A DNA stretch of 36,423 nucleotides from RGIG1959 sp045604545 (GCA_045604545.1 JAZUOG010000007.1:1-36423); one strand, 5' to 3'. Shown: positions 16,426 to 24,250, counted from the stretch's first letter. Notes: a model not told the origin generated them from the letters alone. Translations and numbers: made by a program.

Positions 16426-17445
16426 ATGACGACACGTCATTTAACAACATCAAACGAGGATATCCGCACAGCAGGCGAACTGCTGAGAAACGGACAGCTC
16501 GTTGCCATTCCCACCGAAACGGTGTACGGTCTTGCCGCGAATGCCTATGATGCCGGTGCGGTCGCGTCGGTGTTTGAGGCAAAGGGCAGACCGCAGGATA
16601 ACCCGCTCATCGTGCACATCAGCCACCCCGACACGCTCCGCGAGTTGGCGAGCGAAGTGCCCGAAGCGGCATGGAAGCTTGCCGAAAGCTTCTGGCCGGG
16701 CGCTCTCACCATCATCGTGCCGCGAAGCGACAAAGTGCCGTCGGTGGTGTCGCCGCGACTCAACACCGTGGCGGTGCGTCTGCCGTCTCACCCTGCGGCA
16801 CGCGCCATTATCAACGCGGCGGGCGTGCCGCTTGCCGCGCCGTCGGCCAATCTGTCGGGCAGTCCGTCTCCCACCACCGCCGCCAGAGTTGCGGCGGACA
16901 TGGACGGGCGCATTGCCGCCATTGTGGACGGCGGTGCGTGCGACATCGGCGTGGAGTCCACCGTTATTTCGCTGTGCGAGACACCGCCCCGTTTGCTTCG
17001 CCCGGGCGGTGTTACCCCCGAACAGCTGTGTGCCGTCATCGGCGAGATCGTCGTTGATGACGCGATCCTCGCGCCGCTCGCCGAAGATACGGCGGCGGCC
17101 TCCCCCGGCATGAAATATCAGCATTATGCCCCCCGTGCAACCGTCACCATTGTCAGAGGCACGAGGGAGGACTATATGCGGTTTGTCAACGAGCATCGTG
17201 AAGAAGAGGGCGTCGGTGCGCTGTGCTTTGACGAGGACATGGGCGACCTTCTTGTTCCGTGTGTGTCTTACGGTGCGCGTGACGATGCCGCCGAACAGGG
17301 ACGACGCTTGTTTGAAGCGTTGCGTACCGCCGACGACAACGGCATCACCACCCTTTACGCCGCCGCACCCTCTGCTGACGGCGTGGGACTGGCGGTGTAT
17401 AACCGCTTGCTCCGCGCGGCAGGATTTCGGGAGGTGACGGCATGA
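16426..17445 (+). CDS. sua5: Threonylcarbamoyl-AMP synthase (Sua5/YrdC)
   Basis: A 339-residue protein that makes threonylcarbamoyl-adenylate from threonine, bicarbonate and ATP for the t6A37 modification of ANN-decoding tRNAs. The YrdC domain (about 10-205) has PTETVYGL, KGRPQDNPL and PSANLSGSPSPT; the linker SPGMKYQHYAPRA (about 226-238) leads into the C-terminal Sua5 domain. Length matches Sua5 rather than the short TsaC form. It lies 24 bases after prfA and its stop overlaps coaE as ATGA. Confidence 0.95.
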   Translation: MTTRHLTTSNEDIRTAGELLRNGQLVAIPTETVYGLAANAYDAGAVASVFEAKGRPQDNPLIVHISHPDTLRELASEVPEAAWKLAESFWPGALTIIVPRSDKVPSVVSPRLNTVAVRLPSHPAARAIINAAGVPLAAPSANLSGSPSPTTAARVAADMDGRIAAIVDGGACDIGVESTVISLCETPPRLLRPGGVTPEQLCAVIGEIVVDDAILAPLAEDTAAASPGMKYQHYAPRATVTIVRGTREDYMRFVNEHREEEGVGALCFDEDMGDLLVPCVSYGARDDAAEQGRRLFEALRTADDNGITTLYAAAPSADGVGLAVYNRLLRAAGFREVTA

Positions 17446-18023
17446 CCGTTATCGGACTGACGGGACCGACCGGCTCGGGAAAAAGCACGGTTGCCCGCCG
17501 TTTCGAGCAGGCAGGCGCGTTTATCATCGATGCCGACAAACTCGCACGAGAGATCACCCAAAAGGGACACCCGTGCCTTTTGGAGCTTGCCGCCCGTTTC
17601 GGCGACGATATTCTGTGTGAGGACGGCTCGCTTGACCGCGCCGCCCTTGCCGCAAAAGCGTTTGCCACCCCTCAGACGCGGCAGGCACTCAACGACATCA
17701 CCCACCCGCGCGTCATCGCCCGCAGTGAAGAATTGTTGGCGGCGTGCAAAGCACCCGTGGCGGTGATCGACGCCCCGCTCCTTTTTGAAAGCGGCATGGA
17801 GCGCCTGTGCGACAGCACGGTCGCCGTCATCGCACCGCTTGCCGTTCGCAAAGCGCGTATCATGGCACGGGACGGTCTCACAAGCGACGCGGCCGATCAG
17901 CGTATCGCCGCGCAAAAGCCCGATGATTACTACCGCGATCGTGCGACCTACTGTCTTGTCAACGACCGCGATCCTGCCCACATGGAGGCACTTTGCGACA
18001 CCCTCATCAAGGAGGTGATGTGA
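17442..18023 (+). CDS. coaE: Dephospho-CoA kinase
   Basis: A 193-residue kinase for the last step of coenzyme A synthesis. The P-loop is GLTGPTGSGKST (residues 5-16); DADKLARE follows, and the lid region has RKARIMARD and SDAADQRIAAQ. Size is normal. Its ATG lies inside the sua5 stop (ATGA) and its TGA overlaps the next start (TGATG), so translation of the three genes is coupled. Confidence 0.95.
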   Translation: MTVIGLTGPTGSGKSTVARRFEQAGAFIIDADKLAREITQKGHPCLLELAARFGDDILCEDGSLDRAALAAKAFATPQTRQALNDITHPRVIARSEELLAACKAPVAVIDAPLLFESGMERLCDSTVAVIAPLAVRKARIMARDGLTSDAADQRIAAQKPDDYYRDRATYCLVNDRDPAHMEALCDTLIKEVM

Positions 18024-19114
18024 TGGCGAAGCGCCGCAAAAAGCGCTCACGTTCGTTGTTGTACACGCTTCTCATTTTGCTGACGGCGGGACTGGTCGTG
18101 CTGATCGTCTTCATGCTCGGCGGCGGATACGACGTGTATGTCAAGTCGACCTATAAATTGCAGTATTACGATACGGTGTCACAGGCGTGCGCGGATTTTG
18201 ACGTGGACGAAGCCCTTGCCTACGCCATCATTCGCACCGAAAGCAAATTCGATCCCGAGGCGCATTCCTCCGCCGATGCCAGAGGACTGATGCAGATCAC
18301 ACAGATCACGCTCGACTGGGTTCAGCTCCGTTCGGACGAATTTGACCACCTCACCATCGACGATATGTACGATCCCGCAACCAATATCCGTTGCGGCGTG
18401 TATGTACTGTCGCTTCTCGAAGAGCAGTTTGCCGACGAGGACACCGTCGTTGCCGCTTACAATGCGGGCATCGGCATTGTCGGCGAGTGGCTGGCAAATC
18501 CCGACTATTCTCACGACGGTGTGACGCTCCACACCATACCTTACGACGAGACCGCCGCTTATGTGGAGCGGGTTCGCTCCTCCAAAGCGATCTACAAGGA
18601 CTATTATCAACTCGGCGGGCCCGAGAAACCAAACGAGACGGACGAACCGGTGTTTATGGAGCCGCGCTATATCGAGGAAGTATCCGCCGCTTGTGCGGAT
18701 TTCGGCGTGGACAAGTCTCTTGCCTTCGCCGTCATCTGTGCGGAAAGCAAGTTTAACCCGAACGCTGTGTCGAGAGTGGACGCGCGCGGTCTCATGCAGA
18801 TCACGGACACGGGACTCGACTGGGCAAAAATCCGCTCAGATGAATTCGACACCCTCACCATTGACGATATGTTTGATCCTGAAAACAATATCCGTTGCGG
18901 CGTGTTTATCCTCTCGCTTCTCAAAGAGCAGTTTTCCGACGATCTCACCGTCGCCGCCGCCTACAACGCGGGAGTCGGCATCGTGAATGAGTGGCTTGCC
19001 GACAGCGCATACTCCCAAGACGGGGTGACGCTGTATCGCATTCCCTTTGATGAAACATCGAAGTATGTGTTTCGTATACGATTACTCAAGGCGCTGTATG
19101 CGCAGATGATATGA
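18023..19114 (+). CDS. Membrane-anchored lytic transglycosylase with two SLT domains
   Basis: A 363-residue protein: basic N-terminus, one membrane helix at about 12-33, then two tandem GH23 soluble-lytic-transglycosylase domains. Domain 1 (about 45-195) has catalytic Glu73 in RTESKFDPEA, GLMQIT and AAYNAG (144-149); domain 2 (about 212-363) has Glu241 in CAESKFNPNA, GLMQIT and AAYNAG (312-317). Both active sites look intact. These enzymes cleave the MurNAc-GlcNAc bond of peptidoglycan, forming an anhydro end. The start at 18023 follows AAGGAGGTG; an ATG upstream at 17993 lies within coaE and lacks an RBS. One domain is usual for the family; two is uncommon. Confidence 0.93.
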   Translation: MAKRRKKRSRSLLYTLLILLTAGLVVLIVFMLGGGYDVYVKSTYKLQYYDTVSQACADFDVDEALAYAIIRTESKFDPEAHSSADARGLMQITQITLDWVQLRSDEFDHLTIDDMYDPATNIRCGVYVLSLLEEQFADEDTVVAAYNAGIGIVGEWLANPDYSHDGVTLHTIPYDETAAYVERVRSSKAIYKDYYQLGGPEKPNETDEPVFMEPRYIEEVSAACADFGVDKSLAFAVICAESKFNPNAVSRVDARGLMQITDTGLDWAKIRSDEFDTLTIDDMFDPENNIRCGVFILSLLKEQFSDDLTVAAAYNAGVGIVNEWLADSAYSQDGVTLYRIPFDETSKYVFRIRLLKALYAQMI

Positions 19115-19131
19115 AAGGAGATTTTCTGATC

Positions 19132-20535
19132 ATGGAAGAAAAAAGCAAGATCGATCAACTCAAGGAGCAGCTGTGCTATCAGCCCGTTGAGGCGGCAAAA
19201 GCCATGACCGCCGAAGAAATCGCGCAGGCGGACGAGTACTGCGAAGGCTACAAGGCGTTTTTGAATACCGTCAAAATCGAGCGCGAAGCGGTCAGCTTCG
19301 CTGTCGCCGAAGCCGAAAAGCGCGGTTTTGTGCCGTATGTTCCCGGCATGGCGCTCAAGGCAGGCGACAAGATCTATCAGAACAACCGCGGCAAAGCGCT
19401 CATGCTCGCCGTCATCGGCTCGGCGCCCATCCGCGAGGGCGTTTCCATTGCCGCCGCGCACATCGATTCTCCCCGCCTTGATCTCAAGCCCAATCCGTTG
19501 TATGAAAATCAGCACATCGCGTATCTTGACACCCATTACTACGGCGGCATCAAGAAATACCAGTGGACGGCAACGCCGCTCGCCATTCACGGCGTCATCA
19601 TCAAAAAGGACGGCACCACGGTGAACGTGTGTGTCGGTGAAGACCCCGCCGATCCCGTGTTCTGCGTGACCGATCTGCTCCCGCACCTGGCGGCGGATCA
19701 GATGCAACGCACCGCGGCGAAGCTGATCGACGGCGAAAATCTCGATGTGATGATCGGCTCGCGTCCCGTCTGCGAAGAAGACGGTGCCGATCTCGTCAAG
19801 CTGAATATGCTCAAAATCCTCAACGAAACATACGGCATTGTCGAGGCGGATTTCCTCTCGGCAGAGCTGGAGATCGTGCCCGCGTTCGGTGCGCGCGATG
19901 TCGGCTTTGACCGCAGTATGATCGGCTCTTACGGTCACGATGACCGCGTGTGTGCCTATCCCGCGCTGACGGCGCTGTTCTCGCTTTCCGTGCCGACCTA
20001 CACGGCGGTGACAGTGCTTGCCGACAAAGAAGAGACGGGCTCGGACGGCGCAACGGGTATGCAGTCGGCATTCCTGCCGTACTTCATCGAGGAACTCGCC
20101 GAGTCGATGGGCGAAAAGGGTCGCCGCGTGCTGTCGAACTCCATCTGCCTTTCCGCCGACGTCAACTGCGCGCTGGATCCGCTCTATCCCGAGGTTTCCG
20201 AAGCCCGCAACACCGCCCGCCTCAACAACGGCGTGGTGCTGACGAAGTACACGGGCGCGCGCGGCAAGGGCGACACCTCCGACGCTACCGCAGAGCTGAT
20301 GGGCAAATTCCGCCGCATCATGGACGACGCGGGCGTCATCTGGCAGATCGGCGAGCTCGGTAAAGTGGATGTCGGCGGCGGTGGTACCGTCGCAAAATAT
20401 ATCGCGAACCTGAACGTCGACACGGTCGACCTCGGTGTGCCCGTGCTGTCGATGCACGCACCGTTTGAGGTCGTCTCCAAGCTCGATGTGTATCAGGCGC
20501 ACAAGGCGTTTGCCGCACTGCTGAACCGAGCGTGA
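19132..20535 (+). CDS. M18-family aminopeptidase (aspartyl aminopeptidase type)
   Basis: A 467-residue dinuclear-zinc aminopeptidase. His110 and Asp112 in AAHIDSPRLDLKP, the glutamates of ADKEETGSDG, the aspartate of SYGHDDRVCAY and the final His in MHAPFEV form the M18 metal and catalytic set. It removes N-terminal, often acidic, residues from peptides in the cytoplasm. The start at 19132 follows AAAGGAG; the in-frame ATG at 19111 overlaps the previous gene and includes the RBS. It sits in the operon between the transglycosylase and the cohesin-SLH gene. Confidence 0.93.
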   Translation: MEEKSKIDQLKEQLCYQPVEAAKAMTAEEIAQADEYCEGYKAFLNTVKIEREAVSFAVAEAEKRGFVPYVPGMALKAGDKIYQNNRGKALMLAVIGSAPIREGVSIAAAHIDSPRLDLKPNPLYENQHIAYLDTHYYGGIKKYQWTATPLAIHGVIIKKDGTTVNVCVGEDPADPVFCVTDLLPHLAADQMQRTAAKLIDGENLDVMIGSRPVCEEDGADLVKLNMLKILNETYGIVEADFLSAELEIVPAFGARDVGFDRSMIGSYGHDDRVCAYPALTALFSLSVPTYTAVTVLADKEETGSDGATGMQSAFLPYFIEELAESMGEKGRRVLSNSICLSADVNCALDPLYPEVSEARNTARLNNGVVLTKYTGARGKGDTSDATAELMGKFRRIMDDAGVIWQIGELGKVDVGGGGTVAKYIANLNVDTVDLGVPVLSMHAPFEVVSKLDVYQAHKAFAALLNRA

Positions 20536-20562
20536 GCAAACCGCTGAAAGGAGATCGTTTTT

Positions 20563-21669
20563 ATGAAACAATGTATCAGTCTGCTGGCTGTTGCGGTGCT
20601 TATCGTCACGATGCTGATGCCGCTGTCGGTCAGTGCCGCCAACGAAAACGGCAAAACCGCCGAAAATGTGGTGTACACCATCTCGACAGTGCAAACGACT
20701 GCCCTCAAAAAAGGGGATACTTTCACGGTCAAGGTGTCCACCAACGCCATCAACAACATCGCGCTCGTGGAGCTGGCGGTCGCGTATGACAAAGCCAAGG
20801 TGAAGGCGGTCAGCGGTCATGTCAGCGGCTATCTGTCCGATATGGACATGAAGGACGTTGTTGTGGAGCCCAAGGGTGACAAGGACGGCAAGACCTCGAC
20901 GGGCGAGGTGTGGATCACGGGTATTTCGCTCACGGGCAAAAAATCCGCCAAAGGCGAAGTGATCGCGAGCATCACCTTCCAGGCGCTGACGGATATCACC
21001 TCGAATGTGTCAATGTATGCGGTCGGGCAGTCCCTTGCGACGACCCATGAGATCGTTGAGCACAAGGTGTCGACCGTGGCAGGCGGCGTGAAGATCGTTT
21101 CCGGTTCGACCTCCGGCACCCGCTATCCCGATGTACCCAAAGCCGCGTGGTATTATGATGCGGTGATGTATGTGTCCGAGCGCGGGTTTATGACGGGCTA
21201 CAAGACCGGCGGCTTCGGCGCGGTCAACAGTCTCCAGCGTCAGGACTTTGTCGTGACGCTCGCCCGTATTGCGGGAGCCGATCTGGTGGCGTACACCGGC
21301 AAGACGGGCGGCATGACCGATGTCGCGGGCAGTGCCTATTACGCCCCTGCTGTCGCGTGGGCGGCGGATAAGGGCATCGTCACCGGCTACAAAAACGGCA
21401 AATTCGGTGTCGGCGATACCATCACCCGTGAACAGGTCGCGACGATCCTGTATCGCTTCTGCAGCTCGCCCGCGGCGGATAACAGCGTACTGAAGCCGTT
21501 CCCCGACCGCTCACAGATCAGCCCGTATGCCAAGTCTGCGATGGCGTGGGCGGTGCAAAACGGCATCATTTCGGGCCTCAAGAGCGGCAACATCTCGCCG
21601 CTGTCGGGAGCGTCCCGCGCCCAGATCGCCACCATCATCATGAGAATGGATCAGCAAGGCATGCTGTAA
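20563..21669 (+). CDS. Single-cohesin S-layer-homology surface anchor
   Basis: A 368-residue exported protein. Residues 1-27 are a signal peptide. Residues about 35-172 look like a cohesin: a beta-sandwich opening TTALKKGDTFTVKVST, with ELAVAYDKAKVKAVSG and GEVIASITFQAL. Residues about 185-368 are three SLH repeats (YPDVPKAAWYYDAV; MTDVAGSAYYAPAV; FPDRSQISPYAKSA) that bind secondary cell-wall polymer. The architecture is that of a minimal anchoring scaffoldin, one that could hold a dockerin protein at the cell surface. GAAAGGAG precedes the ATG. It is 27 bases after the M18 gene and ends at a strong terminator. The cohesin call is moderate, the SLH call strong. Confidence 0.88.
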   Translation: MKQCISLLAVAVLIVTMLMPLSVSAANENGKTAENVVYTISTVQTTALKKGDTFTVKVSTNAINNIALVELAVAYDKAKVKAVSGHVSGYLSDMDMKDVVVEPKGDKDGKTSTGEVWITGISLTGKKSAKGEVIASITFQALTDITSNVSMYAVGQSLATTHEIVEHKVSTVAGGVKIVSGSTSGTRYPDVPKAAWYYDAVMYVSERGFMTGYKTGGFGAVNSLQRQDFVVTLARIAGADLVAYTGKTGGMTDVAGSAYYAPAVAWAADKGIVTGYKNGKFGVGDTITREQVATILYRFCSSPAADNSVLKPFPDRSQISPYAKSAMAWAVQNGIISGLKSGNISPLSGASRAQIATIIMRMDQQGML

Positions 21670-21677
21670 CCCATAGA

Positions 21678-21707
21678 AAAAAGGCACCCGAAAACGGGTG
21701 CCTTTTT
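21678..21707 (+). terminator. Terminator at the operon end
   Basis: AAAAAGGCACCCG (21678-21690), loop AAAA, CGGGTGCCTTTTT (21695-21707), nine bases after the stop. Symmetric, so it could also stop the convergent gene's transcript. An almost identical hairpin stands at 22551-22579. Confidence 0.9.
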
Positions 21708-21771
21708 CAGTGAAATATCGCCCGACGGCGATGGGAAATCTGTACGTCTTACCTGTTACCTTTTCCCTGTC

Positions 21772-22248
21772 TTACATATAGCCGTTCTTTTTCGCCCACA
21801 GTTCCAGCGAATCGGCGCTGTAGGACAGCTCGCGCAGGGTGCGAACGATCTGCACGAACTGCGCCTTTTCGTCGTCGGTGACCTTGCTGTCGGCGAGGAT
21901 CTCATGAATGTTGTCGCTCACCTTTTCAAGAAAATGCATCGCCGACATCAGCCGCGCCGAAATCTCGCCGAGGTCGTTGTGCATCAGCGGAGACCTCCCC
22001 TTGCCGATCGCACACAAATGAGAACAATAATAGTCGCACAACTCGGGCGCGCCATAGAGCTTCGCCATCTCCGTCACCTCATAGGGCGTGGGATCGGCGG
22101 TGCGTTTACGAGGATCCTCCTGCTCGATCATGTACATGCGTTCACGGGAGATGACCGCGAGTTCTTCCGCCGCACTCTCCGCTTTTTTCAGGCGTTCATT
22201 CGTCTGAGCCGCCTTGAGACGCGCCTTTTTAAACACATTTTCTGCCAT
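21772..22248 (-). CDS. XRE-like helix-turn-helix family protein
   Basis: A 158-residue cytoplasmic protein. The N-terminal half reads as a short helix-turn-helix-like region (ELAVISRERMYMIEQEDPRK), followed by TPYEVTEMAKLYGAPELCDYYCSH and L-C-A-I-G-K-G. The E-V-x-x-M-A-x-x-Y-x-A-P-E-L-C-x-Y-Y-C pattern recurs in small XRE-like proteins of Clostridia that I recall from general knowledge. The C-terminal half is helical and acidic. AGAAGGAG lies before the ATG. It may be a transcription regulator; its target is unknown. Confidence 0.6.
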   Translation of the reverse strand: MAENVFKKARLKAAQTNERLKKAESAAEELAVISRERMYMIEQEDPRKRTADPTPYEVTEMAKLYGAPELCDYYCSHLCAIGKGRSPLMHNDLGEISARLMSAMHFLEKVSDNIHEILADSKVTDDEKAQFVQIVRTLRELSYSADSLELWAKKNGYM

Positions 22249-22277
22249 GATATCCTCTCCTTCTCGATGATAGCTTC

Positions 22278-22306
22278 AGTATACCATGTTCCGACAGCTT
22301 TCGCAA
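22278..22306 (-). promoter_or_regulatory. Promoter of the HTH-like gene
   Basis: On the minus strand TTGCGA (22301-22306), a 17-base spacer and TATACT (22278-22283). Confidence 0.65.
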
Positions 22307-22351
22307 GATTCCGTTTGCCGTTTGGAAACGCAAGCCGCGTGCGGGATTGGC

Positions 22352-22416
22352 GGGACGGGAGACCCGTCCCCTACGTTGTCGGTGCGTTGATGTGACACGG
22401 TGCCATTCTCACGGCG
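22352..22416. repeat. Dispersed repeat, copy 1
   Basis: A perfect hairpin GGGACGGG-aga-CCCGTCCC (22352-22370) runs into CCCCTACGTTGTCGGTG (22368-22384) and GTGCCATTCTCACGGCG (22400-22416). Parts recur inverted at 32133-32173 and 32392-32408 with 11/11, 16/17 and 16/17 identical bases. Non-coding. Confidence 0.6.
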
Positions 22417-22435
22417 TGCGGTCGTTTTACAATCC

Positions 22436-22541
22436 GTCGGCGGAGCCGACTCCTTCACTCGCACGAAGTGCGAATTTCACTTGCCCGAAGGGCAAATTTC
22501 ACCCGACCGCAGGTCGGATTTCACCGAGCGCAACGCGCTCG
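22436..22541. repeat. Five-unit hairpin array, ~22-bp period
   Basis: Five perfect hairpins with 6-7-bp stems and 3-base loops start at 22436, 22459, 22481, 22503 and 22525: GTCGGC/GCCGAC, TCGCAC/GTGCGA, TTGCCC/GGGCAA, CCGACC/GGTCGG and CGAGCGC/GCGCTCG. The linkers are constant (ATTTCAC, first one TCCTTCAC) while the stems differ. The array lies downstream of trpB, beyond its terminator. Confidence 0.8.
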
Positions 22542-22550
22542 ATTTCACTG

Positions 22551-22579
22551 AAAAAGGCACCCGAAACGGGTGCCTTTTT
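22551..22579 (-). terminator. Terminator of trpB
   Basis: AAAAAGGCACCCG (22551-22563), loop AAA, CGGGTGCCTTTTT (22567-22579). The piece GGGTGCCTTTTTCTAT is repeated directly at 22568-22583 and 22585-22600, a small tandem duplication between the hairpin and the trpB stop. Confidence 0.8.
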
Positions 22580-22611
22580 CTATAGGGTGCCTTTTTCTAT
22601 GGGGTGTTTTC

Positions 22612-23847
22612 TTATCGTTCGATGTTGAATTGTTCGCCGCAGCCGTACTGCTCATAGACATAGTCGATGTCCTTGTCGCCGCGTCCCGACAGGCACACAA
22701 GAATGGAGCCCGAGGGATGCTCCTTGGCATAACGAATGGCATATGCCAGCGCGTGGGAGCTTTCGATGGCGGGAATGATGCCTTCGTATTTGCACAGCAG
22801 GAAGAACGCTTCCATCGCTTCCTCGTCGGAAGCGGTGACATAGTTCACGCGACCGCGGTCACGCAGGAACGCGTGTTCAGGACCGACGCCGGGATAATCC
22901 AGACCGCTCGCGATGGAGTACACGGGAAGCGGCTCGCCCTTGTCGTCCTGCAACAGATAGCTCTTGAAGCCGTGAAGCTGACCCTTGGTGCCGTACTGCA
23001 TGGTGGCGGCGTGATCGCCGATCGCTTCGCCGCGACCGAGAGGCTCCACGCCGTAGATCTCGACGGGATCACCGAGGAACGGGGTGAACATACCGAGGCT
23101 GTTGGAGCCGCCGCCGACACAGGCACACACCGCATCGGGCATGATGCCGGTCATTTCGAGGAACTGCTCTCTCGCTTCGATGCCGATGACCGACTGGAAG
23201 TCGCGGACCATTTTCGGGAACGGATGCGGGCCGAGGGCCGAGCCGATGCAGTAGATCGCGTTGTCGGACTCCTTGAGATAGGCATCAAATGCCGCGTCGA
23301 CCGCTTCCTTGAGCGTCTTCAGACCGTGGGTGACGGGCACCACGTTCGCGCCGAGCATTTTCATGCGGATCACGTTCGGATGCTGTTTGGCGATGTCCAC
23401 CTCGCCCATGTACACGTCGCACTCCATGCCGAAGTACGCCGCCGCCGTGGCGATGGCAACACCGTGCTGACCCGCGCCCGTTTCGGCGATGAGCTTTTTC
23501 TTGCCCATGTATTTGGCGAGCAAGCCCTCACCCATGCAGTGGTTCAGCTTGTGAGCGCCCGTGTGGTTGAGGTCTTCGCGCTTGAGGTAGATCTGGCAGT
23601 TGCCGAACAGCTTCGACAGACGCTCGCAGTGGTAAACGGGCGTGGGGCGGCCCTGAAACTCCTTGCGGATACGACGCAGTTCGTTGATAAACTGCGCGGA
23701 GTGGCAGATCGCTTCATAGGCATCGTTCGCCTCTTTGAACGCGGGCTCCAGCTCGGGGGGCAGGAACGCGCCGCCGAATTCACCGAAATAGCCGTCAGCA
23801 GAAGGATACTCCTTCAGATAGTTGTCAAATTCTCTGTAGTTGTTCAT
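22612..23847 (-). CDS. trpB: Tryptophan synthase beta chain
   Basis: A 411-residue pyridoxal-phosphate enzyme that joins indole and serine to make tryptophan. LKREDLNHTGAHKLNH carries the Schiff-base lysine next to His, AETGAGQHGVA the substrate carboxylate loop, and CVGGGSNSLGMF the phosphate-binding glycine loop. EFGGAFLPPEL and the length are those of the TrpB1 type that normally pairs with TrpA. No trpA or other trp gene is adjacent, so the gene stands alone here and could salvage indole. GGAGACATGACCT lies before the ATG. Expression is under the Trp T-box upstream. Confidence 0.96.
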   Translation of the reverse strand: MNNYREFDNYLKEYPSADGYFGEFGGAFLPPELEPAFKEANDAYEAICHSAQFINELRRIRKEFQGRPTPVYHCERLSKLFGNCQIYLKREDLNHTGAHKLNHCMGEGLLAKYMGKKKLIAETGAGQHGVAIATAAAYFGMECDVYMGEVDIAKQHPNVIRMKMLGANVVPVTHGLKTLKEAVDAAFDAYLKESDNAIYCIGSALGPHPFPKMVRDFQSVIGIEAREQFLEMTGIMPDAVCACVGGGSNSLGMFTPFLGDPVEIYGVEPLGRGEAIGDHAATMQYGTKGQLHGFKSYLLQDDKGEPLPVYSIASGLDYPGVGPEHAFLRDRGRVNYVTASDEEAMEAFFLLCKYEGIIPAIESSHALAYAIRYAKEHPSGSILVCLSGRGDKDIDYVYEQYGCGEQFNIER

Positions 23848-23888
23848 AGGTCATGTCTCCTTTTATATGTCGAAATGTGAAATGGTTG

Positions 23889-23936
23889 TCAAAAAGCGGT
23901 CAACGCCATCGGAATCCCGAACAAAACATAGGTCAT
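23889..23936 (-). CDS. Possible 15-codon ORF between T-box and trpB
   Basis: After the T-box terminator an AAGGA precedes an ATG opening MTYVLFGIPMALTAF followed by TGA. The same frame is open back to an ATG within the terminator loop (23975), adding MWSGGFIFFKKGT. The peptide is hydrophobic. RBS spacing is short, and I cannot match it to a known leader peptide. It may be chance. Confidence 0.25.
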   Translation of the reverse strand: MTYVLFGIPMALTAF

Positions 23937-23948
23937 CGTTCCTTTTTT

Positions 23949-23986
23949 GAAAAAAATAAAACCCCCGCTCCACATAGGAACAGAAG
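23949..23986 (-). terminator. Regulated terminator of the trpB T-box
   Basis: On the minus strand CTTCTGTTCC (23977-23986) pairs with GGAGCGGGGG (23962-23971) around loop TATGT. Four of ten pairs are G-U. A T-rich tail follows (plus A run 23951-23961). Flanking A-U and G-U pairs could lengthen the stem. Confidence 0.7.
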
Positions 23987-24190
23987 TCTGTCAGCCACCC
24001 AAATGGTATTTTTCACGCACCAGCATGCGCTCTCATCATAACGGTTAGAGTTTCCGTCGCCGCCTACTCCGTTCGGTTTCGGGGCGCCCTCACAAGTCCA
24101 TTCACACACCCGCTTCGCTGTCGCCTTCCACCACCGGCGACTCTCTGTGAGCTGGCGCTTTGTGTGCTACTACTCTTGTTCATCGGTTTG
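23950..24190 (-). ncRNA. T-box leader specific for tRNA-Trp
   Basis: On the minus strand the leader between promoter and trpB has the T-box order. Stem I: GCGCC...CTCACA pairs with TGTGAG...GGCGC, capped by GTCGCC/GGCGAC with loop GGTGGTGGAA. The specifier TGG (24098-24100) lies in GAATGGAC, a Trp codon followed by purine. Stem III region: GAGTAGG, then ACGG...CCGTTAT. The T-box core GGGTGGC has TGGC (23994-23997), complementary to a G-C-C-A tRNA end, as expected for tRNA-Trp with discriminator G. The usual ACCGCG half is absent. Uncharged tRNA-Trp should stabilise the antiterminator and permit trpB transcription. Confidence 0.85.
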
Positions 24191-24202
24191 AACTATGCAT
24201 TA

Positions 24203-24231
24203 AGTGTACGCCCGTTTGCGTCGTTTGTCAA
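24203..24231 (-). promoter_or_regulatory. Promoter of the T-box-trpB transcript
   Basis: On the minus strand TTGACA (24226-24231), a 17-base spacer and TACACT (24203-24208). Confidence 0.8.
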
Positions 24232-24250
24232 GCAAAATTTTAAAAACCGC

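Noticed and set aside
18961..20820. 619-codon antisense frame over the M18 and cohesin genes
   Set aside because: Covers parts of three recognised genes on the other strand; no start signal.
22436..22541. CRISPR array
   Set aside because: Units are too short, each is a different palindrome, there are no conserved repeats with unique spacers, and no cas gene is present.
22347..22628. 93-codon frame over the hairpin array
   Set aside because: Crosses the array and the trpB terminator.
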